64,000 bases of DNA from Flabesymbios commensalis (GCA_964017125.1 OZ024904.1:3851384-3915383), one strand, 5' to 3'. Counted from the stretch's first letter, positions 1 through 12,384 are shown. Notes: a model not told the origin generated them from the sequence alone. Numbers and translations are program-made.

Positions 1-349
1 TATGAATAGCATGTATGCTATACATACGGTAAATCACTCACTGCCTTCAGGGATAAAATAATTTGATAAGTAAAAATTATTTGATTAATTAAAATGTAAA
101 TGGCTATTTGCCACCCTCTGAGTCAAGGCTTATGACAGCAAACACGATAAAGTGCCACATTGACCTATGATCACAAAAATCACATTAGCTATAGCTAAAT
201 TGATTTTTGTGAAAAAATATAAATGATTTATTAGAAGTAGCCTACTATAAAATCTGCTGAAAATATTAGGAACGATGAAGCAACCAGAAACTATATTAAA
301 ATTAAAAAGGCAGTAAATTATATTTATTATTAAACAAGGAGGTTGTTTA

Positions 350-741
350 ATGCTAAGTGTCTTTTTTGTTGAATTTAAGGTATGCTCACGTGACGTTTTG
401 TTAACACTTTGTTAATGTCACGTTAGCAACAGTGTTACTAGAAGCTACTTCGCTGGCTAGAATTAGTCTGTAAATACTCAGAAATAAGTGTGTGTTCTGT
501 TGGTCTCAGATTATTGCATGTGGGAACAACGAAGCAGATTCAAAAAAAATTAAAAGACATGCAGCTGTGTTATATTTCTTATTAAACAAGTATATATTTT
601 AACGCTAAGTGTGTTTTTCGTTGCATTCAAGTCATGCTAATGTGACGTGTGTTTTGATATATTATGGTGTCACGTTAGCAGCAGTGCTGATAGAAGTCTC
701 ATCCTTTCCTAGAATTTATATATACACACGTAGAAATATTT
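350..741 (+). repeat. Diverged direct duplication (350-490 and 603-741)
   Basis: Two stretches of about 140 bp share the same order of blocks: a 'gctaagtgt' start, a 'tcatgct/tatgctcac' block with TGACGT, a 'gtcacgttagca' block and a 'ctagaatt' end. They lie about 250 bp apart in the same direction. No coding potential was seen. Probably an old local duplication or two copies of one dispersed element. Confidence 0.6.
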
Positions 742-819
742 GCCTGAATGGTTTAAGATTGCTAGCTTATCCGGTCTTTAGGCTTAGATGAGCTTTGCCA
801 TCGTGTGTCGTCTGTCGTC

Positions 820-1240
820 TGTCCACAATTCTCAAGAAATGCTTCTCCTCTCGGAATTCTTATCCGAATACAATTTTGTTTGGATTGTTTGAAAGAGCTC
901 GTGTCTGTGCATCAAATGTCCTCACGGATTTCAGAAATACTAATAATTCATAAACTTAGAACCTGATTAGGACACACTGTCCACAATTCACAGGAAATGT
1001 TACCCCCCCCCCCCCTCCTAATTCTCTTCCGATTTCAAATTTGTTTGGTTTGTTTGAAAGGGCTCGTGCTTGTGCATAGAACTTCTTCACGGATTCCAGA
1101 ATTTTTACTTCGAAATTAACTGATCAAGCCCCAATTAAGTCCTAATTAGGACCATTCACAATAAATGTTTATCCTTTCTCAATTCTTAACCGATTTCAAT
1201 TTTTGTTTGGGTTGTTTGAAAGGTATTTCTGAAATGTTAA
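820..1240 (+). repeat. Three imperfect tandem copies, about 160 bp each
   Basis: Copies begin near 820, 978 and 1150. Each has 'gtccacaatt' or 'ccattcacaa', then 'aattctt..ccgattt', then 'tttgtttgg.ttgtttgaaag', and the first two also share 'gctcgtg..tgtgcat'. The second copy has a C tract of about 14. They are diverged, so the amplification is old. No protein is encoded. Confidence 0.6.
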
Positions 1241-2323
1241 CTCGGCTAAGAGATTTTATTTTTACTGCTTGCAATAAACATCAAGTGCTCACGTGACAGA
1301 TGCCAATTACACTTCTCAAAGTATTATGATGGTAAAGAACATGTTCCAAACACTGATATAATACTGGGCATGTAAACACAACTTAACACAAACCTTTGAA
1401 TTTGACATTTGCGTACCTTATTATTGAGGAATGAGAAGGAGGATCTTACTTATCCTATACATGACATTGCTACGTTGACAGTTCCAGTGTCGCACAAAGT
1501 GTCACGGTTATATATGAAGAGTGAAAGGACAAAGTTAGCACTTTGGTACGACTGCTGTGGCTCATATACAAATGCTCAGCAAATTGTGTGAATTGATCAT
1601 GCATATTAATATGCAAAGCATCATACTGTTTTAATATTTCATTGAACACCTAAAGTTATGTTTACAGTACTAGCTGTGCCGTGCTATTGTTACAGCCTAT
1701 ATTAATACCTGCTTTATCTGACCACAAAATAATCACGGCAGGTTTTTTTAACTAACCTGCAACTTTCATTTCCCCGTTACCCATTTCTTCCCACACCTTG
1801 CCTTGATGGTAGGTTGTCAGAAAAGAATAATCTTTTTCATATATCATTTATGAACGAATTGAGGGACACATCGACACTGTCACGATAGTATTGTAAGATA
1901 TGCCATTCTGTCAATTGAATGCACATTCTACAGCTATATACAAAATGAACGCATTTAAATCTTTCAGACACATTGAAAAACTTTTCTTATGTGTACAGTA
2001 TTTCTGAGTTTTACCTTCGTGTTAACGTGACGAATGACTTAGACACTTAAGTGTCACATTCTCGGTGCACAGCTGTGAACAGTTTCAACGAAAGTTTTTA
2101 GTTTAATTCTGATATGTACATTCTCACATGAAAATCGATATGTAGAAACAAAGATCTTACAAAACCTTTGTGCAGTAAAATTACATTTCTTACAAGATGT
2201 GGTAAATTTTAAAAGTCTCAGAACCGCAAATAAGCACTTTTTGTGCATTTTCCCCAAAGCAAAGCCGATTTTTTTAACGTCGCATGAGCACAAAACTACT
2301 ATGTCTCCGTCCATCACTGAATG
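1241..2323. other. AT-rich non-genic stretch
   Basis: No exon with consistent splice sites, no RNA gene and no clear repeat was recognised here. The short open frames are in AT-rich sequence without coding character. Confidence 0.5.
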
Positions 2324-2335
2324 GATAAAACATAA

Positions 2336-2637
2336 ATGAAATGAATGGGATTTTAGGCCACCTTTGTGCACATATAGGCTAAACTGGGCCAGGAGAACCT
2401 CCTGTGGATTGTGAGGTGTCCTCCAGACACAGGATTCAAAATTCGAGCCCTGGCGGTTTGAGGCCGAGCACGCTACCTCTTGGTCACGGAGGCTCCCCAC
2501 AATATTGAATCTTTACGAGTGAGCGGGGAAGAAACATTTTCTTTCTTTGAAACTTGAAAGCCAGAGTGGGGTTCGAATCGGCGATTTCTGACTTTCCAAG
2601 CAGGCAGCTTTAACCACTGCACATGGCCTCCGCCCGA
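2336..2637 (-). mobile_element. Full-length dimeric tRNA-derived SINE with 12-bp target duplication
   Basis: Read on the minus strand, two tRNA-like modules follow each other. The first has an A-box-like TGTGCAGTGGTTAAAGCTG and a B-box-like GATTCGAACCCCA. The second begins near 2500 with 'gggagcctccgtgacc', has 'aagaggtagcgtgctcgg' as its A-box region and 'gggctcgaattttgaatcc' as its B-box region. A conserved tail follows (CAGTTTAGCCTATATGTGCA, then CATTTCATTT). The direct repeat GATAAAACATAA at 2324-2335 and 2638-2649 is a perfect 12-bp target-site duplication, so the insertion is whole and fairly young. Other copies or pieces lie at 15094, 16608, 51361 and 56401. Polymerase III transcription and LINE-driven mobility are inferred from the class. 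Confidence 0.9.
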
Positions 2638-2649
2638 GATAAAACATAA

Positions 2650-3971
2650 TACACATTAGAGGTCTACAACAGATTTAACATTGCTAACGTTACAATGGCA
2701 CTTTATCGTGCTGTCATATGTTTGTGCAAAAAATGAGTTGCTCCATAAATAGTAAGGTGGTCGGCATAGTCATGACACATACATGTTACGTTCTTTTAGT
2801 ACGATACACTGGTCAAAAATATTTTTCCAGTTAAGTTTCTATAAACATATTTATTTCAAGAGGATTGCATATAGTAGCTACAAAAAGCTAATCATATAGT
2901 TTCCTCTTGCAAAACAATAAAATACAATCGAAGGAAAACAATGAATAATCACAAACACATGCCCATTATAACATATTATGATTACACAATTAAGTTATAT
3001 ATGTAGGCCTACGGTTTAATTGAACAGTGACTATAATGACTGGGTAATGGAATATTATGTACGTAGTTCAATAAAAATGTACATAGCACATATAAACATA
3101 TTTTTTCTTATAATTGTTAATAATGTTGAGTCTTAAATATGCACTGGTCATAATTTACAACGAAAAGGGGAGGGGGGAAATTCACTTCAGCTTTATAAAA
3201 AATTATGACCCCCCCCCTTTCGGTGGCAATACAAAATATAACCCCCCCCCCCCTGACAATGAATAGAAAAATATGTGACCCCCCATGAGATATTCAGACA
3301 TTTAGTTTTAGTTGTCTACCATATATCATGACTAAAGTTATATCGTCCTCTATATCTGACGTTCTGACAATGTTGATATATTTATAAAGTGCCAGCTTTA
3401 GCCCGTGTCCTACCGGTGTGAAGCTGGCCCAACTGTCATATTCCTAAAATTAAGGTGTAATATGGGATGAAGTTCCACGGAAATAGATTTGTTCTATCGT
3501 GTATTGTGTAATGGTTATAACACTTAGGAAGCAGATAATTCCGGACGGGCAGAAAGCAGCGTCGGCAGCAACGTAGTCATATTGGATCTTGGGGATGATT
3601 CAAACATTGACGAACCAAACTGGAGATCTTCACATGCACACTGATTTTATTCAAGTCATGAACTTTAGTCATAAACGTAGTAAATGTTCCACGAATAACT
3701 TATAAACTTACCATGTTGACTGTGTGCCATACAGAAACATATTATACTTGTCAACACATGCTGTGAGGTGGACCGAAGTCCGTTGCAAGAAGTTAATCCA
3801 TCGTGAAATAGGTGAGTAAGAGAGGGTGTGAAAGCACGTCCACTACCACAGGAAGATTCCGTGGAACTCCCTTGATTTTGGCCGTCCACGCGCGAGGTGA
3901 ATAAAGCCACATAACACCCATCAAGGGCAGCCTAAGCCAATGAGCTGGGCGAAAGGTACCCTCTTTTCAGG
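2650..3971. other. Non-genic stretch with C-tract repeats
   Basis: No gene was recognised. At 3205-3290 the theme 'aattatgaccccccc' or 'tatgtgaccccc' recurs three times, which looks like a small dispersed repeat. The palindrome GTAGGCCTAC is at about 3004. The minus-strand open frame at 3665-3910 has no splice or domain support. Confidence 0.4.
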
Positions 3972-4223
3972 TTAACCTTTTGAATCCTGAATTTACCATT
4001 GTCATCTTCATCCACTACAAGTCGATAATTGCTATAGCAATTCCCGACTTGTAGCGGATGAAGATGATTTGATGTGGGAGAAAAAGTTAAGAAAATTGCC
4101 ATGTATTGGAAAAGCAGTTTCATGGAAATTTCCGTTCTAAACCCCTTGGATGTAGGAAAATTAGGTCTGTTTTCAGGGATGTAAAATGATGCTTTAATGC
4201 ATCGTGTGGACTTAAAGGGTTAA
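3972..4223. mobile_element. TTAA-flanked MITE, family A, copy 1
   Basis: TTAA is at 3972-3975 and 4220-4223, with ends TTAACCTTTTGAATCC and 'cttaaagggttaa'. An internal palindrome is centred on 'ctacaagtcg..cgacttgtag'. The same sequence in the opposite orientation is at 12117-12384. The TTAA target suggests a piggyBac-type non-autonomous element (inference). The open frame 3932-4123 lies almost entirely inside it and is not a gene. Confidence 0.75.
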
Positions 4224-5819
4224 GATAATACATCACAACAATAATAAAAAATACTACATTACAGTTTTAATTTCTCTAAACAATTAATTGAAAAAGGAAG
4301 GAAACGTGATCCATGGCTACATGTATAGGCCATTCAAGCATCACGTAGACCACATCGCATTACATATCAAAAATTAGTAGCTGTAACTGGTCACATGACA
4401 CAGCATCCATGTTAGTTGTGATCATCCTCGGCTGCCAGATCAAACACTACTTCACACACTTCTCATGCCTCACAGCCAGCAATTATTTGTGACCTACAGC
4501 CACTCCCCTCCCTTTTCTGTGTAGGGTATGTAGGCCTACTGTGCACGTCAGCAGTGTAGGCCTATCCTTTCACAGCAAACATGATACGGTACTGAAGTTT
4601 GTTCAATACTGGCCCACAGTCGCTGATGCCGGAGCAAATTTTTACTCAATATATTAGGTTTGCTGTGCAGCTAGCCTACCTCTGCCCATACAACGTGTCC
4701 ACGATACTAGCCCATCATTAATTATCATTACAGGTGACGAAAATACGACTTGGTTGGTAATACAATGACACACAATTTGCAAGAGAAATACAAGGGTCGC
4801 CTAAGTGAAATAAAAAACAACTCCAACAAGGTCTTAACAGATGAGTAGTTCACACAAACATTTATCCATGTTGGCATTTTTAGGAAGGCCATATAATAAA
4901 TTATGGGTGGGGTGGTGGTATCCGAGTGAAGGAAGACCTTTTTTTTACGTGAGGTTACTATACATATGGGTATGGAGATTAACTCATTAGCTTTTTAAAT
5001 AGACTCAGTTAACCACGTATATATATCTCTGCAAGATTTGACATAATGCAATCCAAATCATGAGTTGTGGTCAAGACATTTTGTTTTAACCACATACAAG
5101 TATTGGAGATTTTACTAAACATATAGTGTTTGGCTCAGGTTGTAACGTGTAAAGATTTTCTATATCTGACAGTCAGCCATTTTGAATTTAATCTGAGTTT
5201 TTTTCAGGGTGATATCTCACTAAAACCTCTCATTTTGTTTATTAGTAATGGTTGAGTTATCTGTCACTGTTTGACAGCATATAAACATGCTATAAGACAT
5301 ATAAAAGTTGGACGGTAATTTTATGTGAGAGGACATTTTTCAAGGCTGATTACTCCAAACCTCACAAGGTATATTTTGTCGTGGGTTTAGCTATTTTGCA
5401 TTGTTTGCCAGACAAGTCTAACAGGTGTATATTACCAAAATTAAATAATGACCACAAATCAACCATTTTGAATTTGAAACTGCAAGGATTATCACTCTCG
5501 AAAATCCATTATTTTGCTTAAGCATAGAGTCTATATGTAGAAAAATAATGTGTAGGCCTACTTTATAAGCAGTGTTTAGCCTGCTAATTATTTCTACAGA
5601 TTGCATAGCTAATCCCGCTAGCCAAATTCAATTTCAATAACAAATCATATGAATCGATCGTATTTATAACATTTAAAATTATGACAGATTAAGAATGTTA
5701 AGTGTTAGATAAACAGATTGATTTTCCGACTAATGTTTTTCAAGACATCAAACATAGCCTGGGCCTATTTAACTGTAAACTAGGGCCATAAAACTATGAC
5801 TAAAATGTGATAATAATTC
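4224..5819. other. AT-rich non-genic stretch
   Basis: No gene was supported. Two loosely similar stretches (about 5090-5200 and 5415-5490) share 'cagccattttgaattt' / 'caaccattttgaattt' and are probably a very old duplication. Copies of GTAGGCCTA occur at about 4529 and 4557. Confidence 0.4.
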
Positions 5820-6060
5820 ACAGTACAGGGGCATATGTTGATATTTAGGGTCATGTTTGCAAACTTTGTTAATTTATGTTGCACACTTTTTTGGTGGCCA
5901 CAGGGGTATACTGATATGGATAAATCTCGGTGCCAATTTTTTTATACAGTTTTTGTGTGTTTTTCGAGGGAATTACGAAATGACTAAAATACGGTAGAAA
6001 GAAAAAAATAACAAATTTTAAATTCGTCATATAACACCTTAAAATGACCAATGAGACACA
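5820..6060 (+). repeat. Dispersed repeat, copy 1 (inverted copy at about 9130-9350)
   Basis: The block order 'caggggcatatgt', 'tttgcaaa', 'ggtggccac' and 'ggtgccaatttttt' also appears, reverse complemented, at about 9130-9350. Neither copy has convincing coding capacity. Probably a MITE or the remnant of another transposon. Confidence 0.55.
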
Positions 6061-6179
6061 TGGAGTAGTTCTAGTTGAAAATTATCATGTTTCTGAGCTT
6101 ACATAAACTTTTATACGGGAATCGCATAATTTCAAATTAATTGAACGAAATTGGCATACGCCTCTCGGTTTAAACATAG

Positions 6180-6383
6180 TAATGTCATCCATTTCAGAGT
6201 CCATTAGTGCAGTGTACAAGGGATATTGGAATACCAGTTTTCACGTTGCTTCACACTGACATTAATCGGTATGCGACGCCAACAGATAAGACTTCTAGTG
6301 TCTGTATTCCTCAAAATCCCCGCCCCAACTGCCTTGAGTAGGGGATAATTAAAAGACGGCGTGCTCGACGATTAAAGGGTTAA
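6180..6383. mobile_element. MITE-like fragment related to the 58-bp satellite
   Basis: It ends in 'cgacgattaaagggttaag', the same type of end as the TTAA MITEs here. It contains CACTGACATTAATCGGTATG followed by CGACGCC (about 6254-6280). That closely resembles the core of the 58-bp minisatellite at 58.2-59.6 kb (CACTGACGTCAATCGCTATG, then CGGCGC). The left end was not found, so the copy is truncated. Confidence 0.5.
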
Positions 6384-6939
6384 GTGTAACAGGTCTCTAA
6401 TATGTCACACCATGTCGATTTACACTTCATTTTCACGCTTGTTTTGGTAAAAGATAATGGCAACTGTCGATCCGAATGGATCGCTGTTGATATTCCAGTG
6501 AAATAGTATTCTAGTGGCGGCTCAAACATGTTAGTGATCGTAAGCAAAAGGTTTCCAACCTTACGCAGTCGGACACATTTCATAAAAGGAATTACTTCAC
6601 TTGGGGTGTGGTAGTTCATTTATTATACTTTAATCAATATATATGTCTGTCTGTCTGTATACTTTAATAAATATAGTTTGCATACAAATTTTCCCAGTAA
6701 TCACTTCACTTGGGATAAATTGCATACTTTGTGTCAAGCTTTTTGAAGGGTTCTATAAAATCAGTTCAGAACGTGACCTATCATATAACACCCTATGAAT
6801 GCGTGAACAGTTTGACAATTAAGGCAGTATCTAGTTGATACTAATCTAATCATACATTGGTTTTGAGGAGAATCAGCCGTATTTTGCCACTCACACCTGC
6901 CACAAATTAAGGATTATGTTGTGGATATCTTCTTCAGTT

Positions 6940-7900
6940 TTAGTAACAATACACCCGGATCTGGAGGTATGATCTCAATTTCTTGGTCTGTATTCGCTAC
7001 AAACATGGTAGCATCAATGTGTCGGCCGTTTCATCTAAGATCTTGCTGGTTGAACAGCCAGTCAAACTATGTTTCGGTTTGATGCTAGACAAAATGGCTA
7101 GAAGGATTTGTTAAAGCTTTTGCTTTGTGGCTCGATTGTCATTCATGAATCATGACTGTCCATCTACAATAATACGGCTTAGCTGCTGCTCCTTTTTTTC
7201 AATTTGTTGCGAAGCTTGTACTTGCCATTATATGACAGCGATGTACCACTACCATCTGCTTGAAATTCTAGTACTTAAAATGTGAAGGATTGTTTTCTGA
7301 TTTATTCACTATTCACTATTCACTATTCACTTTAATGAATTTATGTGATATATTTGTTTCTCCAATAATTCAAATTTGGACAAAGTCTTTCGATCCCCAC
7401 AAAGTTTTGTCTGAGTATATAATCTCGAATTGTGTCTGGTGAAGTATATTATTTGGTGATGCCATTGACGAAGGTCTTAACCTCATAACTGAAATGATCG
7501 AGTTGCGTCATTATTTCGTCAAGTGTGTCCACTTTTACTCCTGTCATCAACTCGGACACTGATGCTAATCTCTGGGAGTGTGGTGGACATTCTACTTTGC
7601 TTTTTTTACATTGTTAGGCTGAATCAGTGTTTATGGAGTGCAATATGGAGTCTACTCCAAGGTTCAAGTACATGCTGTAACTTACAGAATATTGGTGAAG
7701 CTGTCTCAGGTTTTCAGCAAAACTCAAACAGTTCATTCTACAAGTCACTTCATGCATATATGAATAAGGCGCCCGATGCCTATTATGCATCGGCAATGAT
7801 ATTAGTAGGCCTATTCCATGTGCTAACTGCGGTGCTACATATAGTGACCCTTAGGATGCTCGATATTATGTTCAAAGAAGCTCAAATGTGAAACATCTAG
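6940..7900 (-). pseudogene. Traces of a decayed minus-strand coding region, family not recognised
   Basis: Several separate stretches read like protein on the minus strand. Examples are SELMTGVKVDTLDEIMTQLD followed by HFSYEVKTFVNGIT (about 7550-7445), PDTIRDYILRQNFVGIERLC (about 7440-7380), FQADGSGTSLSYNGKYKLRN (about 7265-7205) and ANTDQEIEIIPPDPGVLLLK (about 7005-6945). A further stretch near 7730-7640 reads LSFAENLRQLHQYSVSYSMY. The pieces are not in one frame, are separated by stops, and have no clear splice sites. Amino-acid composition is better than in the surrounding DNA. It could be an old retrocopy, a decayed transposon gene or exons of a dead host gene. I cannot name the family. 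Confidence 0.35.
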
Positions 7901-9129
7901 GATTTGTCAGGTAGTTGGAGATCCATATTTGTCTGCCTCAATCCAAGTTTTATCAATATCATTGGATCTTGATAAATTTCAAATAACATGCAAGGCACAA
8001 ACTTACCATAGTGAATTATTCGGTCATGACACTGGTTACGGGTTCAAATAATGTCTCGAAAAGAATGTTCGCATTGGTGTATGGCAATGTACAGTTCTTT
8101 TAAAATCTGTTTAGATGAAATGGGTGGGTTATACGGGGTTGTGCCATCATCCCCACTAAAGGCTGCCGCCTGTCACAAGGCTTACACAAAGATGCAGATG
8201 GTAGAGGTAAAACACCATTCACTTATTCAGCTTATCTTTAGCGACTACAGTGAGTATGCTACAAAGATAATGTATTGTATCAACACCCATAATGATTATT
8301 GTATTGTTTACATACAGATGTTTGAAAATAAGGGATAACAAGCCAAGCCTGGTATTCATACAATGGCTATTGGCCTTGTAATATGTGTACTCAAGGACAG
8401 GAGTTCTATTAACTTTATAATATTCCTCTCATGTAGTGTGATGATCTGTATATGATTTGTAAACTTTAAGATGTGAGCTAAACTTTGTTGAATTAATGAT
8501 AACGTATTTGGTGAACACTCTCCATTATAAGTATTCATTTTCCATAGGAATAATAATAATTATAATATGAATGAAGATTGTAAAGCGCGAAAATCTAGTC
8601 TAAGTGACGATGTGATAAGTAGATACATATTTAGCACATTATATTGACATTGACTACAAAGGGAAATACCAGCTCGTCTGATTTGTGTCTTGTATGTATC
8701 TTGTTACTATTTTTTCTAGTTTGTATTGGAGAGCTACTTGACTATCTTAATTAAAGTGCTACCCGCACTCGGGTTATTAAAAATACACATGCTTACGTGT
8801 ACAATACAAAGCAACACCATACTGAATCATGATTGTTTCGCTGATATACAATATACCTGCTAAGCCAATTGCGTTTTCACAGTAATCAACGCCAAGTCCC
8901 AAGTTATAAGGTGAGGTAATGTTTGCTAGGACACAGAATTAATGTTATCGTATACCGTGAGTCACACTAATCATTTTGATGTGTCACATGACATGGTTAA
9001 TCAATGATTGAAAAAAAAATTGGGGGGGGGGGGATGCCCCGGACCCCCCCCCCCCCTTTAGGCACACCATTTTTCTGACACTTCCGCTGTAAGCCATTGT
9101 CCACACTGATCATTTTTTGCTACATGACA
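7901..9129. other. Non-genic stretch with a facing G/C-tract pair
   Basis: No gene was supported. The open frame at 8051-8338 lacks splice or domain evidence. At about 9024-9056 a run of G is followed, after 'atgccccgga', by a run of C, a potential hairpin that is also error-prone to sequence. TAGGCCTA occurs at about 7807. Confidence 0.4.
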
Positions 9130-9350
9130 TGGTTCATGAAATTTATAAAACAATTATAATTAAAAAATGTCGCTGATTTGGTACTTTACATGTCATTATG
9201 TAAAAATGCGAAAAAATGGACATGGACAATAACATCTTTAAAAAATTGGCACCAAAGTTTTTATTGTTCAGTAGCTCTCTCTGAGTGAGAAAAATGATGG
9301 TGCCACAAATAAACATATTGTGCAAACAGGAAGACATATGCCCCTGCACT
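9130..9350 (-). repeat. Dispersed repeat, copy 2 (inverted relative to 5820-6060)
   Basis: Reverse-complemented, it gives 'gcaggggcatatgt', 'gtttgcaca', 'gtggcacc' and 'ggtgccaatttttt' in the same order as 5820-6060. The minus-strand open frame 9143-9355 lies within it and reads only repeat sequence. Confidence 0.55.
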
Positions 9351-9534
9351 ATCATGGTTATTAATTACACTAATCGACTATGCTACATCTCTTCATTCCA
9401 ATAAGGCATAATGGTTTAGATACCTACACATTATTTATTATGAAATAACGAAGTGCGGTCGCCAACTACCCACCAATGTGTTAAGTATATGGTACGAGTA
9501 ATGTGTTAAAATTGGTTACGAGCTGGTATCCGCC

Positions 9535-9770
9535 TAAGGTACGGGAGTGTCCGTAGCCAGCCTGCCCACCGCTGACCACGGGTGGAGATGCCTGCTGCAC
9601 GCGCTTACGCGCCCTGCCCTGGCACGGCTGCTCATCCACGCCTTACAAGTGTTAGGTATATGGTACGAGTTGGTATAGGGTATGGGTTGGTGTAGGGTAC
9701 GGGTTGGCAAGCATGTTGGGTACGAGTTGGTATGGGGTACGGGTCGTCTGGTATTCCTAAATACAGATTT
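9535..9770. repeat. GC-rich island with short 'ggtacgggttggt' repeats
   Basis: 9540-9640 is clearly more GC-rich than its AT-rich surroundings. It is followed by five to six imperfect copies of a 15-20-bp theme ('ggtatagggtatgggttggt', 'gtagggtacgggttgg'). The minus-strand open frame over it (9534-9821) is repeat-derived. No gene was recognised. Confidence 0.45.
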
Positions 9771-9845
9771 TAAATTTTTCAACTTTTTGTTTACTTTGAC
9801 GTGGAATACCGAATTGTCCATATAGGCCTATTTTTATCATCTTGC

Positions 9846-9990
9846 CGAGCAAGATTTGAGAAGAGTTGACTTCAATTTTGTCAAATCTGAACAATTTTCA
9901 CGCACTTGAAGTTGTGGATCGCGTCAGCGAGACACAACTTCAAGTGGGTGAAAATTCAAATTGAATAATTTGGCGGTTGAAGGGTTAAAG
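9846..9990 (-). mobile_element. MITE family B fragment (right half)
   Basis: It shares GAAGTTGTGGATCGCGTCAG, then 'cgagacacaacttcaagtg', then 'ggcggttgaagggttaa' with the complete copy at 60443-60686. The two arms around 'gcgtcagcg' form a hairpin. The left end is missing. Confidence 0.65.
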
Positions 9991-10329
9991 ATGGTGGGGC
10001 TTTTGAAAAATTGAACTTTATTATTTTTAAGGCGTGATTCCAATTCACGTTGATGTACGGCCATGTATATTGCATTACTGAAAACATGAACAGAACGTAT
10101 TGTCTGATCACAGTGTGTGCTTTATTCCCGATGTTGTATTTAATACAGAAATATATATTTGCATGAATACCGTGGTCTGGATGCAACACTTATTTCAGAG
10201 ATAACCTACTCTTGTCTCGGGAAATTGTAGATCTAATAAACATAAAAGCTTTAACCATAAATGATTTTGTTGTGCATTTGTTTCACTTACATGATTAAAA
10301 GGACCTGGCATATTGTGGGCCTCCGCAGC

Positions 10330-11225
10330 AGAGAGAGAGATTCAGCAGGAGTGTTTCTTTAGTTTGCAGAGGGTTTCTAAATGATACTCAGGCCATCAGA
10401 AGGCTAGCATAAAGGAGCTATGATAGACTAACCCGCAGAGGGTTAATACACGAGACACGTGATATAACATCGAAATGTTAATATAGAATACATATAAAAA
10501 TCTAATTAACAGAGGGGTAATGCATGAGATACTATCGACTTGCTGGACCCCAGAGAGTTAATACATGTGATACTCTAGTCCACAGAGGCCTAATAAAAAA
10601 GGTATGTGATACTATAGCATCAGAAGGTTATTATTGAGTGAATATGGTAGTCTAGTCCACAGAGGGTTAATATTTGGGACACGTGATAATATCAGGGCTA
10701 ATACTACATTAAAAACATGATACTCTAGAGGGTAATACATGCAATAGCCTAGTCAACAAAGTGTTAAAAATAAGACATAATTGTGATACTTAAGGCATCA
10801 AAAGGTTAAAATAGAAGAAATATGATAGTCCTGTCCACAGAGGGTTAATATTTGAGACACGTGATATTATCGACTCTCTGGGGACTTCAGAGGGTTAATG
10901 CACATACTACTCTAGCCTATAGAGGGTCAATAAAACACATGATGATATGAAGCTCTAGGCATCAGTAGGTTAAAATAAGATAAACATGATAGTGTAGTAC
11001 ACAGATGATTGATATATTAGAAACGTGATACTCTAGACCCCAGAGGGTTATTACATGATATATTCTAGACCACAGAGGCTTAATAAGTGAGACATGTGAT
11101 ACTCTAGGCATTAGAAGGTTAATATAAAGAAAATATGGTAGTCTAGTCCACGGAGGATTAATACATGTCATATTATAGGTCCGAGAGAGTTAATACATGA
11201 GATACTCTAGAATAGAGATGGCTAA
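10330..11225. repeat. Imperfect tandem repeat, theme 'cacagagggttaatac...gtgatactctag'
   Basis: A unit of roughly 40-90 bp recurs with heavy variation. Phrases such as 'ccacagagggttaata', 'gagacacgtgata', 'ggcatcagaaggtta' and 'gatactctag' alternate across about 900 bp. Substitutions and indels are frequent, so the array is old. It carries no gene. Confidence 0.7.
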
Positions 11226-11239
11226 TAAATATACCCCCA

Positions 11240-11965
11240 ACAGTACGTAAGGGGTCTCAGCAGCATGTAGGCTAAGGGGTTTCAACAGCAGGAGAATCTG
11301 GGGGTCTCAGCAGCAGAAGAATATATGGGACTGGGGGTCTCAGCTGCAGAATAATCTGGGGGTCTCAGCAGCAGGAGAACTTGGGGGTCTCAGCAGCAGA
11401 AGAATATGGGAATAGAGGTCTCAGCAGCAGGAGAATCTGGGGGTCTCAGCTGCAGAATAATCTGGGGGTCTCAGCTGCAGAATAATCTGGGGGTCTCAGC
11501 AGCAGAAGAATATGGGAATGGAGGTCTCAGCAGCAGGAGAATCTGGGGGTCTCAGCAGCAGAAGAATATATGGGACTGGGGGTCTCAGCTGCAGAATAAT
11601 CTGGGGGTCTCAGCAGCAGAAGAATCTGGGGGTCTCAGCAGCAGAAGAATCTGGGGTCTCAGCAGCAGAAGAATCTGGGACTGGAGGTCTCAGCAGCAGG
11701 AGAATCTGAGGGTCTCAGCAGCAGAAGAATATATGGGACTGGGGGTCTCAGCTGCAGAAGAATCTGGGGTCTCAGCAGCAGAAGAATCTACGGGTCTTAG
11801 CAACAAAAGAATCTGGCCCTCTGGGGTCTCAGCAGCAGATGAATCTACGGGTCTCAGCGACAGAAGAATCTGGCCCTCTGGGGTCTCAGCAGCAAATGAC
11901 TATTGGACTGGGGTCTCAGCTGCAGAATAATCTGGTGTCTAAGCAGCAGCAAAGGGGTCTCAGCA
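11240..11965 (+). repeat. Minisatellite, about 24-35-bp units, 'ggggtctcagcagcagaagaat'
   Basis: About 27 units of 'tctcagcagcagaagaatctgggg', with longer variants containing 'atatgggactgg'. A 174-codon open frame (11406-11930, plus) reads GVSAAEESG-like repeats. It arises because many units differ by multiples of three, and no splice sites, start context or neighbouring exons support it as a gene. Confidence 0.85.
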
Positions 11966-12116
11966 GCATGCAGGGCTTTGAGTGCTATTGCTCTTGCCTG
12001 ATGCATGGCTCCATGAATGTGGCTGTGGCGTGATATGTCATTCTGGAATACCCGCGGAGACACTTTTGCATTTTGAGGACCCCATGTCCCGCGTATTTCG
12101 ACAGTTGACTGTACCT

Positions 12117-12384
12117 TTAACCCCTTAAGCCCTCACGATGCATTAATGCATCATTTTACATCCCTGAAAATATACTTTATTTCCCTACAACGGAGGGTTT
12201 TAGAACGACAATTTTCATTAAACTGGTTTACCCATACATGGCAATTTTCTTTAATTTTTAAACCACATCAAATCATCTTCATCAACTACAAGTCGAGAAT
12301 TGCGACAGCAATTCGCGGCTTGAAGATGACAATGAAGATGAAGAATGAAGATGACAATGGTAAATTCAGGCTTGAAAGGATTAA
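12117..12384. mobile_element. TTAA-flanked MITE, family A, copy 2
   Basis: TTAA is at 12117-12120 and 12381-12384. Internal landmarks are 'gatgcattaatgcatcattt', 'ccatacatggcaattttct', 'catcttcatcaactacaagtc' and 'taaattcaggcttgaaagga'. All are found in reverse orientation in 3972-4223. The 86-codon open frame at 12146-12406 is element sequence. Confidence 0.75.

Noticed and set aside
2054-2500. 148-codon minus-strand frame
   Set aside because: About half of it lies in the SINE and the rest in AT-rich DNA. No exon signals.
2527-2637. Functional tRNA gene
   Set aside because: A-box and B-box are tRNA-like, but the arms do not pair into a cloverleaf. It is the head of a SINE with target duplications.
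7523-7891. 122-codon plus-strand frame with hydrophobic segments as a membrane protein
   Set aside because: The minus strand of the same stretch has better protein-like composition, and no splice or domain evidence supports the plus frame.
11406-11930. 174-codon GVSAAEES repeat protein
   Set aside because: The frame exists only because repeat units vary by multiples of three. No splice sites, domain or flanking exons.
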